A stretch of 64,000 nucleotides of DNA from Asterochloris sp. CNOR1 (GCA_963969365.1 OZ017749.1:1984001-2048000); one strand, 5' to 3'; shown: positions 50,936 to 61,439, counted from the first letter of the stretch. The notes: generated by a model not told the origin, from the letters alone. Made by a program: numbers and translations.

Positions 50936-52947
50936 ATGGCAGCAAGGCGCCTACGCTCCCTGGGAGCTAGCACAAGCAGCTGTCAGCATGCAGCCTGGAG
51001 CTCTGTTGCTTGCCAGCCTTTGCGCCATGTGCGCAGATCAACAAGATGCATGGCAGCTGCAGCTGCAGCTGCAACAGACAGGGGTGTGAGTCCCCCCAAT
51101 GTACAGCTGCCAGCTGGGTCAGGCCTGGGCGGCATCTATCCACGTGAGAATACGTGTCCCGTACTAATCTTGCCATTGCGTGCACACCTAATTGTTATGT
51201 GCTCTTGACTCTTGTGTTGCAGGCTTCACAAACTGGGTGAATGCCAGCCAGCCACCAAAGTGGTTGTGGAGGACAGTGGCTGCTCTGCTCATGGGCGGGC
51301 AGGCGCTGGCCCGCATCCTCAAAGGTAGCTCACTGCAGCATCGCAGATGTTGCCTTCATACCTGCACTTCATGTGCAAACCGGCCGCATGAATGGTCTGC
51401 ATGACAATCGTGCTGCACAGGCCCTGTGCCTGCACAGCTCACCAGCAGAAGACCCCTCTACGTTGCGTTGCATTGCACAGGCACCCAGGCAGTGCTGGTC
51501 AAAGTGCTCAGTTGCTGCTCTGGCCCATCTGCAGGCAAGGTGCACCGACGCAACACCCTGGAGCAGTTGAAGCTGGTGGGGCCCCGTTCGCTGGGGGTGG
51601 CCCTGTTGACTGCCTCCTTTGTGGGCATGGTGTTCACCATCCAGTTCGTTCGCGAGTTTGCCAAGCTGGGGCTCACACGCTCTGTAGGCGGCGTTCTGGC
51701 CCTCGCGCTCTCACGGGAGCTGACCCCAGTGGTGACCTGCATCATCCTGGCAGGTGAGTCCTGCAGTCCTGCATGCAGGGCTGCAATGCAATATGCTGGC
51801 AGCTGCCTACCTGGCTGGATGCAGCAGGTTAGTTCGCTCCTTGCAGGTAAACCCTGCAGGGTGCATGGCCGTCTGAGCTGGGCCACCCATGCTCTGCATC
51901 AGGCTGCCAGGTGTGCACTGCCTGCAGAGCTGGTGCAGGCATGTGGGTGCACCACTAGGCTTGCCTCTGATAAGAAGGGGTTACATGCTGAGCTGCTCCC
52001 TTGAGCACTGTTCCGCCCCTGACATACCACAAGTCGATGAAACCCTATCTCGCTGGCAGCATGGCTGCACCTGAAGTGATCTGAAGGGTTGCAATGTGGG
52101 AACACTCACCGGCACCTGCTCCTGGCCTCTGCCACACAAAACATCCTCCCCCGCGCTGCAGCTGAGCCGGCAATGCGCTGCATGGGCTCACTGAGGCCCG
52201 CACTGGTGCAGGACGGGTGGGCAGCGCCTTCGCGGCAGAGCTGGGTACCATGCAGGTGTCTGAGCAGACAGACTCTCTGCGGGTGCTGGGGACAGACCCG
52301 GTGGACTACCTTGTGTCCCCGCGAGTGCTGGCCTGCATGGTGGCAGGCCCTATTCTGTGCCTCATGTGCTTTGCCATGGGTAAGATAGCCGCTGTGCTGT
52401 TCGCATTTCTGAACGTCAAGCAGCTTGCATGGTGGGTACCATTTTGTGCCTTCTGGTACCTTGCAATGGTGGTATTGCCTGCTCTCCTGTCAGTCTTGTC
52501 ATCAAAAGCAGTGAAAGTGGTGCGCCTGCCGATGCAGGTCTGGGAGCTTCAGCAGTGCTTGCGCAGTCAGTCTACGGCGTCCCTCACAAAATCATTCTGG
52601 ACTCAGCAGCCAAGGCCATCACATCCTGGGACTTGGTCACCTCCTGTATCAAGTCCTGGGTATTTGGGACCGTCATTGCAGTGGTGAGCTTGACTTTGCT
52701 GGCCGATACTGTGCATCGCTAGCTGAACATGCTGTATGTCACCTGTTGCATTGCAGTCACCACTCTCCTGCTCCTGGTGCAGGTCAGCTGTGGCTGGGGC
52801 TTCACGACCACAGGTGGTGCCAAAGGGGTTGGCGAGTCAACAACGAGCGCTGTGGTCATCAGCCTGGTCTTGATTTTCATCTTTGATTTCTTCCTGTCCT
52901 TTCTATTTTTCCAGGGCCAAGGAGACGCGCTCAAGCAATGCATGTAG
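50936..52947 (+). CDS. TGD1: TGD1-like MlaE-family permease of the plastid lipid transporter
   Basis: TGD1 is the membrane permease of the TGD1-2-3 ABC complex that moves ER-derived lipid across the chloroplast inner envelope. ATG 50936 begins MAARRLRSLGASTSSCQHAA with many Arg/Ser/Ala, a good transit peptide. Following exons are FTNWVNASQPPKWLWRTVAA (from 51224), KVHRRNTLEQLKLVGPRSLG and FVGMVFTIQFVREFAKLG with SVGGVLALALSRELTPVVTC (51533-51752), GSAFAAELGTMQVSEQTDSL with LGTDPVDYLVSPRVLACMVA (52218-52379), IKSWVFGTVIAVV (about 52650-52683), and SCGWGFTTTGGAKGVGESTT with VVISLVLIFIFDFFLSFLFF to the stop at 52947. AELGTMxVxEQxDxLxVxG is the MlaE family signature. No fault is seen. The segment 52380-52580 includes intronic and coding parts I could not separate fully. 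Confidence 0.9.
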
Positions 52948-53027
52948 GCTACAGCACACCCCTCAGCTATCCCGTCATGCTGCTGGCCAGAGCCCTTGGT
53001 GGTACTCAATCAGCAGTGCATGCAACA

Positions 53028-54441
53028 TCAGGATTTACCTGTCAACCCTTTCAAGAACTGCACACCCTTGTTGATGGGGCTCTCTGCTGCTGAGGCATTG
53101 TAGAAGGCTGCTTCAAGGTTCTCTGCACTGGGTCTAGTCTGCTGTCGCGCGATGCACTTCCACCGCTTGCCATCTTTCAGCATGACAAACCACGGTGTGG
53201 CTGCTGGGCTTCCTTTTCTGACATACTTGTACAAAATGGCCTCCCTTTTGTACACAAAGACCTGCGGCAGGAGTGCACCAGGTTGGCCGCGCTCGTGTCA
53301 GCCTGGAGAGGTAGCAGTGCACTGACGACTGACCTGAAAATTCAGCGGGAAGAAGCTGTAGACGACATCAAAGCTTCTGTCAAAAGCCTTGAACCCAGAT
53401 GGCACAGTGTCAGGCGTCCACTCGGCATTCAACAAGATGGCCACTCGACCACGCCACTGTGAGAGAAGGACATCAACCTTCTCCAACTGCAGCAGCGGGC
53501 AAAAAGGGTCACTGCAACAAGGCACGTGGTCCAGCAGATCTTCAAAAGCTGGGTGCCAGGCATGGTTGCATGCAATCAGCGGAACTTCTTCGCTCATTGC
53601 TGTGAGGAAGGTGTGACAGCAGAGCCTGTCTTCTGGGCAAAGCCAGCAGCTCGTTCCTGAGGCAGATGGAAGCCAGACACTAGGTTCTGTTATTTGCACT
53701 GCCCCAGCACAGAGGCGGCCGAGAATTCCTGTGGTGCTCTTGCGAAGTGAGCAGCAGGCAGCTGCCACTGACCTGGTCCACAGTGGGCCCCACGATCAGA
53801 AGTGGCCCTGAAAGGCTGTCGACAAAGGCATCTCCCAGGGACTTGCAGCGCCCTTTCAGTGACGAGTGCTGGCTGGCATGCTCTGCCACTTTGTCATTGC
53901 AGAACAGCACTGTCAGCTGGCTCTCTAGCTCCTCAGGAAGCTGCCTCAACCAGTCCTGCGCCAGTGCAGTCACCTGCAGTAACAGGAAGCAAGCTTGGAT
54001 ATGATGCGCCAGGTTGCCAGAGGAGACACGCACACAGGGACCCATCCTCACAGCTTGCGGCCTGTCGTCAGCCTGTAGCACGTCAAGCTTCAAGCGCTTG
54101 ATGCTGCCGGACTGAAAGCCTTTCCTCTTCTTGCCCAGACCAGCCAGCTGGGCTGACACGGCGGCAGCAGCCTGCTGGATCTGCAACGCAATGAGGAGCC
54201 TTCCTGGCTTGCTGCAGGCAGGCGCCCCTGCTGTGAAGAGACCACTTACTGCAGCCTCTTTTGATTGAGGCAACTCCTCTGCTATGCGCTCAGCCTCAGC
54301 TTGCTTGGCTGCTGTTGCTGCTGCTCTGCATGGAATGTGCAGCTGTCTTCCTGTTCTGTGACAGTGTGCTGCATGTTGGGCATTGTGACATCTCTTCCAC
54401 CCTCCGCTGTGGCATTGGAGGCTGGCTTGCAGGCTCTGCAT
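53028..54441 (-). CDS. DUF1995-domain plastid protein (LPA3-like)
   Basis: ATG 54441 begins MQSLQASLQCHSGGWKRCHN, a transit-like sequence with basic and hydroxyl residues and no acid, then AAKQAEAERIAEELPQSKEA. Later exons: AAAAVSAQLAGLGKKRKGFQ and SIKRLKLDV (about 54180-54080), VTALAQDWLRQLPEELESQL with TVLFCNDKVAEHAS and GPLLIVGPTVDQ (about 53970-53772), KVDVLLSQWRGRVAILLNAE W and RSFDVVYSFFPLNFQ (about 53485-53338), and VYKREAILYKYVRKGSPAAT P with a Lys/Leu end at 53028. The order (surrogate LVLF-N strand, GP(L/V)xxVxP, LLN, FxxVYxxxPL) matches DUF1995 proteins, which in plants include LPA3, involved in photosystem II assembly. Which paralogue this is cannot be decided. I infer plastid location from the N-terminus only. 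Confidence 0.72.
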
Positions 54442-54490
54442 GTCCGAAAGCTTCTTTGGACGGATCAGCGTCAGGTAGGAATAGGTCATA

Positions 54491-54595
54491 TTATCACAGG
54501 CCATGTGACACCTCGCAACATGTCACTATATCACAGGCTATGTGACACCCTGCAACATGTCATTACATTACAGGCTAAGTGACACCCTGTTGCAC
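54491..54595. repeat. Tandem repeat, about 39-bp unit, nearly three copies
   Basis: Three successive units share tcacaggc, atgtgacacc, and gcaacatgtca. The third is truncated and more diverged (ttacaggctaagtgacaccctgttgcac). The array lies immediately upstream of the DUF1995 start. Confidence 0.8.
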
Positions 54596-54991
54596 AAAAA
54601 GGGTTGCAAAAACTTTCGATTACGTGCGATGTCATCCAACAAAATGCTTGATCTGCAGGCTGTGAAGACTGGAACTGTGGCGCAGCTCTACAGGTGACCC
54701 ACTTGCACATTTTCAATCTAGTTGCAGACCTCCTTGCTAGTCAAGTCAGTCTGCCATGCCTGGCGCAGCCCAGTCTTCAAAAAAGACACAGACAAGCACC
54801 AGTGTATGCTAACCGCTGATGAGTCCAACTCCAAAGTCAGCTTGCTGCTGTTTGCTAAACCAAACAGTCAGCCCTTTACTGAAGCACTGCATGCATGCCC
54901 TCTGGTCTCCCCTCTGACAGTCCAGATACAGGCAACCAAAATTTGTTTGAATTGACATTGCCAGGTTCACACATGAAAGTCACTTTCAGAA

Positions 54992-56448
54992 TCAAGCAAA
55001 CCTCATAATGCCGCGCCCAGGAGGCACGCCAGACCTTGCAAGCCTGACTGCTGCGCCACTGCGACGGAACAGGGCAACCCCCTCCCTTTTGCAAGCCTTC
55101 TTCACTGACTGCTCTGCGCTCACTGCAATGCTTTCTGCCATAAAAGCTAAGCCAAGCTTTTTGTTGCGGAAGGGTGCGTACATCTCTGGTCCATCTTTGG
55201 CGAGCTTACGCACTATGGCTGCCTTCTTCACCAGTTCTTCCACCCCATTTTTGCTGCTGAGGTGGCTCTTGTGCTCTCCCAGCACCACCCTGTCAGCCCC
55301 ACATAACAGGACGACATCGAATTCCTGCTGTGCCTGCTTTCCATCTGTGAGGATGCGGAGGTCATGCCGCAAGACAGGCTTGGGGGCCACTCCAAGATTG
55401 GACAGCTCCTGCAGAAGATGCAGCCAGGCACAATGTGTAAAGTGATTGGTGGACGCCAAGCTTTGCTTGAGCTCAAGCTTTCCCTGACAATACCTGGCAT
55501 AGGCCAAAGCTGAACTCTTGTTCCCGGCCCTTGCTGAGGTGTGACTGTTCTTGGCGAACTTCCTTGATGCCCCTTTTGATGTTGCTTTCCTGAGCAGCAG
55601 CAACGGGTCACTCAGTACATGTAGTCAGCTGACTGCAGGGCTTGTCCTTGTTGCTTTGACAGGAAACGCGCCAACCTTCTCGACATAGATGTGCCCCTCC
55701 TGAAGCTCATCGAATCTTTTGACAAATATGGATCTGAGGAGGGCGTCCTTCGTCACATCCACCAGGGCACTGATGCTTCCACGTGAGAGGAACTGAGCGA
55801 AATCGTCCGCATCCTTGAAGATTATGGGCTCAGGATTCACGACCAATCCGCTGTCTGTCATCTCAGCAATGGAGATGATCTTGGGTTGCCCCATGTTGGA
55901 CTGGCCTGTTGACATTCAAGAAACTATGATCACGAACTAGGAAAACACTGATGCCGCCTGTGCAGTCCTGTCAAACGCCTGGGGAGCGCAGCATGACTGC
56001 AGTCATCCATAACCCTTGGCACTCCCATGAAGCCCGGGTGACACATGAATATGCATAACAATGCACTGCTTGAGCCTGAGGCAAGCGACAGGGGGCAATA
56101 CAGCACAGACCCATGACTTGAGACATCACCTGATGTTTGCTTGAGGTCTGTGATTTGGGTAATCATCATGAGCTGCACGCCCTGAGTACCAGAGCTGCCA
56201 CTGATGCCTGTTGTTCATGGGACGGCGCAATGCAACAGGGCAGAACACAGCACAGACACATGACTTGGGACATCACCTGGCGTCTGCCTGTCGATCTCTG
56301 CACGCAGGAGCTCTCTCTCTTTCTGATAGAGCGCCACCAGCTCTCCATTGCAGGCTGCTTCTTTGCTGAGCTCTTTGGCTGCCAGCCTGCGGAACTTGTC
56401 CAGCTGCTCCTGGAGCTCACTCAGTGTCGACGAAGATGGCCCTGCCAT
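54992..56448 (-). CDS. Coiled-coil protein with PD-(D/E)XK-like nuclease domain
   Basis: ATG 56448 begins MAGPSSSTLSELQEQLDKFR and continues as a heptad-rich coiled coil (to about 56270). After an intron comes MGQPKIISIAEMTDSGLVVN with VDVTKDALLRSIFVKRFDEL and EGHIYVEKVGAFP (about 55905-55650). The last part has LQELSNLGVAPKPVLRHDLR, then EFDVVLLCGADRVVLGEHKS and VEELVKKAAIVRKLAKDG, ending at 54992. The E-F-D...x(10-12)...G-E-H-K-S arrangement matches the PD-(D/E)XK nuclease core (Asp on one strand, E-x-K on the next). Similar coil-plus-nuclease proteins occur in multicopy families in green algae and, in the Crinkler-related group, in many eukaryotes. I cannot tell whether this copy is active, domesticated or decaying. 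It is divergent from the tyrosine-recombinase gene, 291 bases between ATGs. The exon edge at the coiled-coil end is duplicated in the following intron. Confidence 0.5.
56103..56270 (-). repeat. Duplicated exon edge and donor in the coiled-coil/nuclease gene
   Basis: The plus-strand segment gcacagacacatgacttggg followed by acatcacctggcgt (56237-56270) is repeated as gcacagacccatgacttgag followed by acatcacctgatgt (56103-56136). On the coding strand both give ccag or tcag followed by gtgatgtc, so the 3' exon edge and the donor are copied 134 bases into the intron. Confidence 0.75.
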
Positions 56449-56739
56449 GGTGACAGGGCCTGCAAACGACGAACCAGGGGAGTGGTCAGCCTCTCATCAG
56501 CTACTAGCGACATGAAAGTTCACATCTGAGCAGACAGGCAATCAGGTGCTGGAGACAGCTGTCCTTGATGCTTGCACAACTGATTGCAGGTGCCTGTGAT
56601 GCTACAGGTGTGCGGCTTACCCGCTGAAATTGCTGCAAATGGTGGTTTTGGGCCCTGAAACAACGCCTGATTTTGCCTCCCGACCTAATTGCTAGGTCAA
56701 ATAACCCTAGCGCGCCAAACCAGATCGACCCACCCCTTC

Positions 56740-59733
56740 ATGCAGCACTATCAGGTGCCATCTGCTGAGTACAGCAGCTACATCAACCATGTCATCAGTC
56801 TGGGGCTGGCTGGGGACTACATAGCACAACTACATGGCAGCTGCTCCCCAAACAGCCCCCCTGCCCTCAGAGCGGCCATTGATCAAGCCTGCAGACACTT
56901 GTCTGGAGTTGTGGATGATCTCCAGCCAGTGCCGGCCTCTGCTCCTGGTGTGCACAGTTTAGAGACTTTGGGCCAGCAGGATGGAGCACCAGTCTCAGAC
57001 GCAGCAGTTGGCTTGGCAGCAGCCATGCCTAACACTCCTGAGGAGGAAGCTCGTATCCTACAGCTCACCCAGCTCATCAATGCCCGTCATGGTGCGGCTA
57101 AGCCACAGAACACAGTCCAGGCTGAAAAATCAGCTGCCAAGCTCTGGAGGGTAGGCACTGCATGGCCTTTTCTCCTGTTCTTATGGCTTCCTTGAGGCTT
57201 CCAAGGCCATGTCACTCACACACATGTGGTCCTGCAGAGATACTGTGAGCACGAGGCGCACCGTTACCCTGATGGCGACCTCATGTCTCAGGCCAAGATT
57301 CTTGAGTTCTCGGTGTGGCTTGTGGATGTGGCAGTGCAGCAGAATGGTGCTCGCTACTCATTCAGCAGCGTGGGGTGAGAGGCCCCTCCACTGCTGTGTC
57401 TGAGCTGCGCTCACGTCCCACCCTTCCCAACCCTTGGCCTGGTGCATGCAGTGATTATCTATGCCACCTCAAGGAAGTCCGCAGAGAGCAGTATTCAGAG
57501 GGCTGCATCACCTCAGATGTACCTGCACCCCTGGAGATTCAAGCAGTCAGGGACTTGCTCCGTGCACGTGGCAGGGAGATGCAGGCTGAGAACCTCAATG
57601 CGCAAGTGGCAGCTCAGGTGGGTACCGGCCTGGTCAGAGCGTCTTGTGCAAACAGAATGATGGTGTGTCTGACCCCAGCTTGTTGCTTGCATCTCCAGGT
57701 GGATGCCGCACTGAGCGCAGGGCAGCTTCGCCAGTCCCTGCAAGCAGCTTTCCAGCAGAAGCAGTGGCAGTGGGCGTATCTGCTGAGGATGGCAATGACA
57801 TTCATGCCAGCCACACTGGGTCGCTCTGATGACCTGCGCAAGCTTCCCTGGAGCTGCCTGGCACTGAGAACACAGGATAATGTGGGCCCAGTGCCCTCTG
57901 TGGCAATCTTGTTTGGTAGCATGCAGGGGAAGACTGTGAAGCCTGGGCAGGTGGATATTCCTGGTGTCGTCAGGTATGCGCGTTCAAGCTGTCAGACGTA
58001 GTTGAGCTGTGTGCTGCCGTGTGTTTTCACTTGTATGCCTCCTCTGCCACAGGTACAGAGACCATCGCATCTGTCCTCAGGCAGCGCTTGCCGACCTGGC
58101 TGTCGCCACCTTCCACAGGGGCATCAAACTTGAGGATCTGGCCAAGTTCATTGTTGCCGCCCCTAGCATGCAGGGGAACCAGCCCATGAGTGGGGAGACT
58201 CTCAACGTTCACCTTCGGCAGGCTTTTGAACTTGCTGGTGAGCCAGTGCATCAATGCTGCAGCTTTTAGACACGGCTGTCGGTGACATCTGTGGCTTATT
58301 ACACTGCAGGCGTGCCCTGTGGCAGGCTTGATGGGTACTCAGCTAAAGGGGAGGTCAGCCACAAATTTAAGAAGCATGGTGTGGAGGCGGCTAAGAGCAT
58401 GGGCATCAACAAAGCGGAGATCAAGATGGCAGCGAGGTAGGCAATACAGCCCATGGCATGCATTCTGAACAGTATTGTCTCCAGCTGGCTGACCATTGTT
58501 TTGCCTGTGCAGGCATGAGTCCGACACCACAGACCTGTATTGCATCTTTGACCCGGACACAGCCCACAGGCTGGCTGGTTGGGGACGGGACTGGCATGAG
58601 AATCATCGTTTGGGCCAGGCTGATTACAAGGTACGGTAACTGTACTGCCAGTGCTTCTCACAAGAATCACCAAATTCTGGGGAGGGGGTGACTGATCCAA
58701 ATGTGTTCTGTAGGCTGAGGAGGACGTGCTGGACCGCATCATCCCAGGCTTGACAGTGCTCCTGCGCCAAGCTGGCATGCGATGCCACCCTGCACATCCT
58801 TTGCTGGCGCCCATGAGGGCCATCGACCACCTTCGACAAGTGTTTGTGCAGAATGCCAGCTTGAGAATTGATTCGTATGGGGACCAGTGGCTCCGAAGCA
58901 TCCCGCCAGCCGCCAGCCGCCTTCTGCAGAGCGCTGTAGGCAAGCAGCTGCGGCAGGAGACATGGGACAAACACGTTGCTGCTGAGGCGGTTCTCAGCGA
59001 CAGAAACTTGTTGTTCACCAACCCAACAGTGAGTGCTGCCTAGGTGGTGTAGTCAAACATGCATTGCTCTGGACCTTTGCCCTTCCATGTTGCAGGCTTT
59101 CTTCTTCAAGACGCTGAGTGGAAAGGAGGCCATGCCTGTGCCTCTTGCCCCGATGGTGATGCTGCCTCAGGTGCCTCTTTCCGGTGCTCAGCCCCCAGCA
59201 TCAGCCAAACCCATCCCATGGGTGCCTCTGGCTTCACAGGCCAGCTATGGCGTTACTCTGCCGCCTCAGTCCCTCAGTGCGCTGAGCGCCTTGGATGAGA
59301 GGGACTCCTTTTTGTTCGAGAAGCAGGTGTGTAGTCAATCGCCTTCCAGCTTGAGCGCCTGTATACTGGTCAGACTATACTTCTCCCTTTTCAGCTGCAG
59401 GTCTGGAAGCTCTCAGAATTTCAAACAGTCCCAGAAGCATTTGAGGCGTTCTCCAAGATCTCAGCGGTGCCCTCAGACCTCCGCAGGTGGCATGGCAGCA
59501 AGAAGGATGCAAGGGCCAGCAGCACGGCCTTCTCGAGATTCAAGAATGGCCTTGCTGCTGTGGTCAGGAACCGCATGGCTGCCTTGGGAAGCACCATGGC
59601 TGCTGTTGTCGGGGCTTTAGAAATGGAACGTCAGCGCCTCCCTGCCACCAGGACAGTCAGCTCACTGCAGCAGCTATGCAGCAGGTACAGCAATGATTCC
59701 AAGCTCCTTGGCAAGCGTAAGCAGAGCGGCTGA
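56740..59733 (+). CDS. Crypton-like tyrosine recombinase domain protein
   Basis: A multi-exon gene starts at ATG 56740 (MQHYQVPSAEYSSYINHVIS) and stops at 59733. The N-terminal half has helical SAM-like DNA-binding character (AKILEFSVWLVDVAVQQNG near 57292-57350; YLCHLKEVRREQYSEG near 57456-57503). The catalytic half shows LLRMAMTFMPATLGRSDDLR KLPW (about 57778-57852; the SDDLR arginine fits box I), YSAKGEVSHKFKKHGVEAAK (about 58338-58397; an H-x-x-K at the place of H-x-x-R) and RHESDTTDLYCIF (about 58510-58550; the H...Y end of the tyrosine recombinase fold). A C-terminal helical domain follows (SRFKNGLAAVVRNRMAAL) with a KRKQSG end. The layout resembles Crypton/Ndc10-related recombinases. 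It has conventional introns and an open frame, so domestication is possible. No transposon ends were recognised. Alternative: an integrase-fold DNA-binding protein without catalytic activity. Confidence 0.6.
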
Positions 59734-59872
59734 GCAACCCTTTGATTGCTTGCTGACCTGCATTCACAACCTACCGCCATCTACCTGCACAGGTCACATC
59801 TCTCTGTTGAAAGTCATATTTTACTGAGTGGTGTAGCATTTTACTCGTAAAGTGGCATTTCACTTCACAAAA
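59734..59872. other. AT-richer spacer after the recombinase gene
   Basis: This 3' flank contains repeated att(t)tactcg/attttactgag and catttcactt words and is noticeably AT-richer than most of the window. No gene is seen. Confidence 0.45.
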
Positions 59873-60265
59873 TCACATTTCATGCAGGAGGGCAAGCCTC
59901 AAAGGCTTGCCCCCTGACAGACTACACTTGAAACACTCTTGGTCTACATGAATCGATGATCTGCATTCCCGCGTAACCCTTTTCTCTGGGCCAATCAAAC
60001 ATTTTCTGGCTAGCCACTGCACAACAAAGTTCCACAACACTTGAACTCCACTTGAAAATATCAACCTGAGGGAGCCGGCCTGACTCAAACATGTCACACA
60101 TGTGGTGGCTTTATGGACCTGGCATTGGCTACACTTGAATCCCTGGTGGCGAAAGAGGACCTGCTGGGGGCTTGAAAAGGGCTGCACTTGCGCAATCTGT
60201 GCATCTGTTACAAAGTCATCAGGTGTGGGTACGTGGGTGCGCTTCCCACACCTGTGCTGTGGCAT
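59873..60265 (-). CDS. Possible small CxxC zinc-binding protein
   Basis: A 130-codon frame from ATG 60265 (MPQHRCGKRTHVPTPDDFVT) contains FKCSQCQVHKATTCVTC, a compact CxxC...CxxC pattern that could bind zinc. It lies 43 bases downstream of the HUH-like ORF on the same strand and could be a companion gene or a C-terminal exon of it. I do not recognise it, and the second half looks less protein-like. Confidence 0.35.
   Translation of the reverse strand: MPQHRCGKRTHVPTPDDFVTDAQIAQVQPFSSPQQVLFRHQGFKCSQCQVHKATTCVTCLSQAGSLRLIFSSGVQVLWNFVVQWLARKCLIGPEKRVTRECRSSIHVDQECFKCSLSGGKPLRLALLHEM
59890..59912. repeat. 10-bp stem, 3-nt loop GC-rich hairpin
   Basis: gggcaagcct (59890-59899) and aggcttgccc (59903-59912) are exact reverse complements around caa. 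It lies downstream of the HUH-like ORF on that ORF's strand, between it and the recombinase stop. Confidence 0.85.
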
Positions 60266-60308
60266 GGTGTATCAAAAATGCTTTCATGATCTTATAAACA
60301 AGCTTGTA

Positions 60309-61439
60309 TCATCTGGCCTTCATCACATCAGCAATGACAGCTGCCGGCAGGTTGTAACTGACACTTGCCCTTGCTGGCGCGCGACCAGCCGTCCATCCAG
60401 GAGGTGGGTACTTCCCAAACAGATTGATGAATCCCTCCTCATAGTGCTGCCTCAGCTTGGCAATTGAGAGGTTGCCACGTCCAGTTTGTAACTTCCTGAC
60501 AGGCTCAAGCAGCCTGAATCGATGAAAGTCAGGAGGGTGCGCCTCTAAAAATTCATGACGAACCACCAGTTCCTCTCGCAGGCATCCGGTGGGCCCCTGC
60601 AGGTACTTCATGGAGCGCTTCCGCTGGATAGTCTGCTGCTCCTTTGGGAGGGCCTTGAACTCGTCCTCATCATAGGCAGGGTTGCGAATCAGGTCGCCTT
60701 CCTTACGCTTTGGCACAGTACCAAAAGAGCTCTCGGCCAACACACTCGGCAAGGCGCTCCCTGTGCAACCCACACTCTCTGCGGCAGCTTTCAGCAGACG
60801 TTGGCACTCCTCATACGTCTTGCATGCAAATTCTGGAGTTCCTGCCTTGATGGCTGCTGTGGCCACTTGCACTGGGCCTTGGCGCCCAGAACCAATTCTT
60901 GCGCCTCCATGCGAGATCTCCCACTCTCCACTGCACATGAACTCCACTGTCCGGTGCTCAGCATCCTTTGGGCGGTGATTTGGATGGTCGTTGTTGTTCA
61001 CGTACAGCGACCTGTAGTCGCCAAGCCCCTTCAAGCCGTGAGCCGGTCCAGCCTCTGCTTTCAACTCATTGAACATCTTGACCTCCACCAGCCCACTCTC
61101 TGTGCCAAATATGAGTGCCATGGAGTCAACAATACGAGCTTTGACAGCGCTGTAGGTCCTGGGAGCCTCAGACATCACCAGGAAATGTACATGCTCGTTG
61201 CCTGGCTTGTGGTGAAGAGTGCCTGAGTACTTCTTGATGTTGTGTCCAAAGACATCCTTCAGAGCCGCCATGCTCTGGCGCGAGAACTGAGGCAGCTGGT
61301 CTTCATTAATGGTGATGTGGTTGACAACAATCTCAAAGTTGCGGTCTTGCCTCTTGCCGCTGCCTGGCTTAGACTTCATCATAGCCTGCTTTCCTATGGA
61401 GTGAGATTGAAAAGCTCTAAGTAAGTTCAATGTTGCCAT
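60309..61439 (-). CDS. Intronless ORF with HUH-type endonuclease motif
   Basis: A 376-codon uninterrupted frame, unusual among intron-rich neighbours. Residues 34-44 (NFEIVVNHITI) could be the first beta-strand of a Rep fold. Residues 82-89 read EHVHFLVM, a histidine-hydrophobic-histidine (HUH) motif followed by a hydrophobic strand. About 55 residues later DYRSLYVNN (Y142 and Y146, Y-x3-Y) is positioned like a catalytic tyrosine motif; paired tyrosines at this spacing are known from Y2 Rep proteins such as phiX174 A and from Helitrons. Residues beyond 200 (basic, KRKEGD, QQTIQRKRSMKYLQ) have no recognised domain and no helicase motifs are present. HUH transposons without helicase have been described in green algae (Replitrons), and this could be one or a relative. 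The first ATG may not be the true start: an acceptor-like cactccatag precedes MMKSKPGSGK at about 61395. Confidence 0.5.
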   Translation of the reverse strand: MATLNLLRAFQSHSIGKQAMMKSKPGSGKRQDRNFEIVVNHITINEDQLPQFSRQSMAALKDVFGHNIKKYSGTLHHKPGNEHVHFLVMSEAPRTYSAVKARIVDSMALIFGTESGLVEVKMFNELKAEAGPAHGLKGLGDYRSLYVNNNDHPNHRPKDAEHRTVEFMCSGEWEISHGGARIGSGRQGPVQVATAAIKAGTPEFACKTYEECQRLLKAAAESVGCTGSALPSVLAESSFGTVPKRKEGDLIRNPAYDEDEFKALPKEQQTIQRKRSMKYLQGPTGCLREELVVRHEFLEAHPPDFHRFRLLEPVRKLQTGRGNLSIAKLRQHYEEGFINLFGKYPPPGWTAGRAPARASVSYNLPAAVIADVMKAR

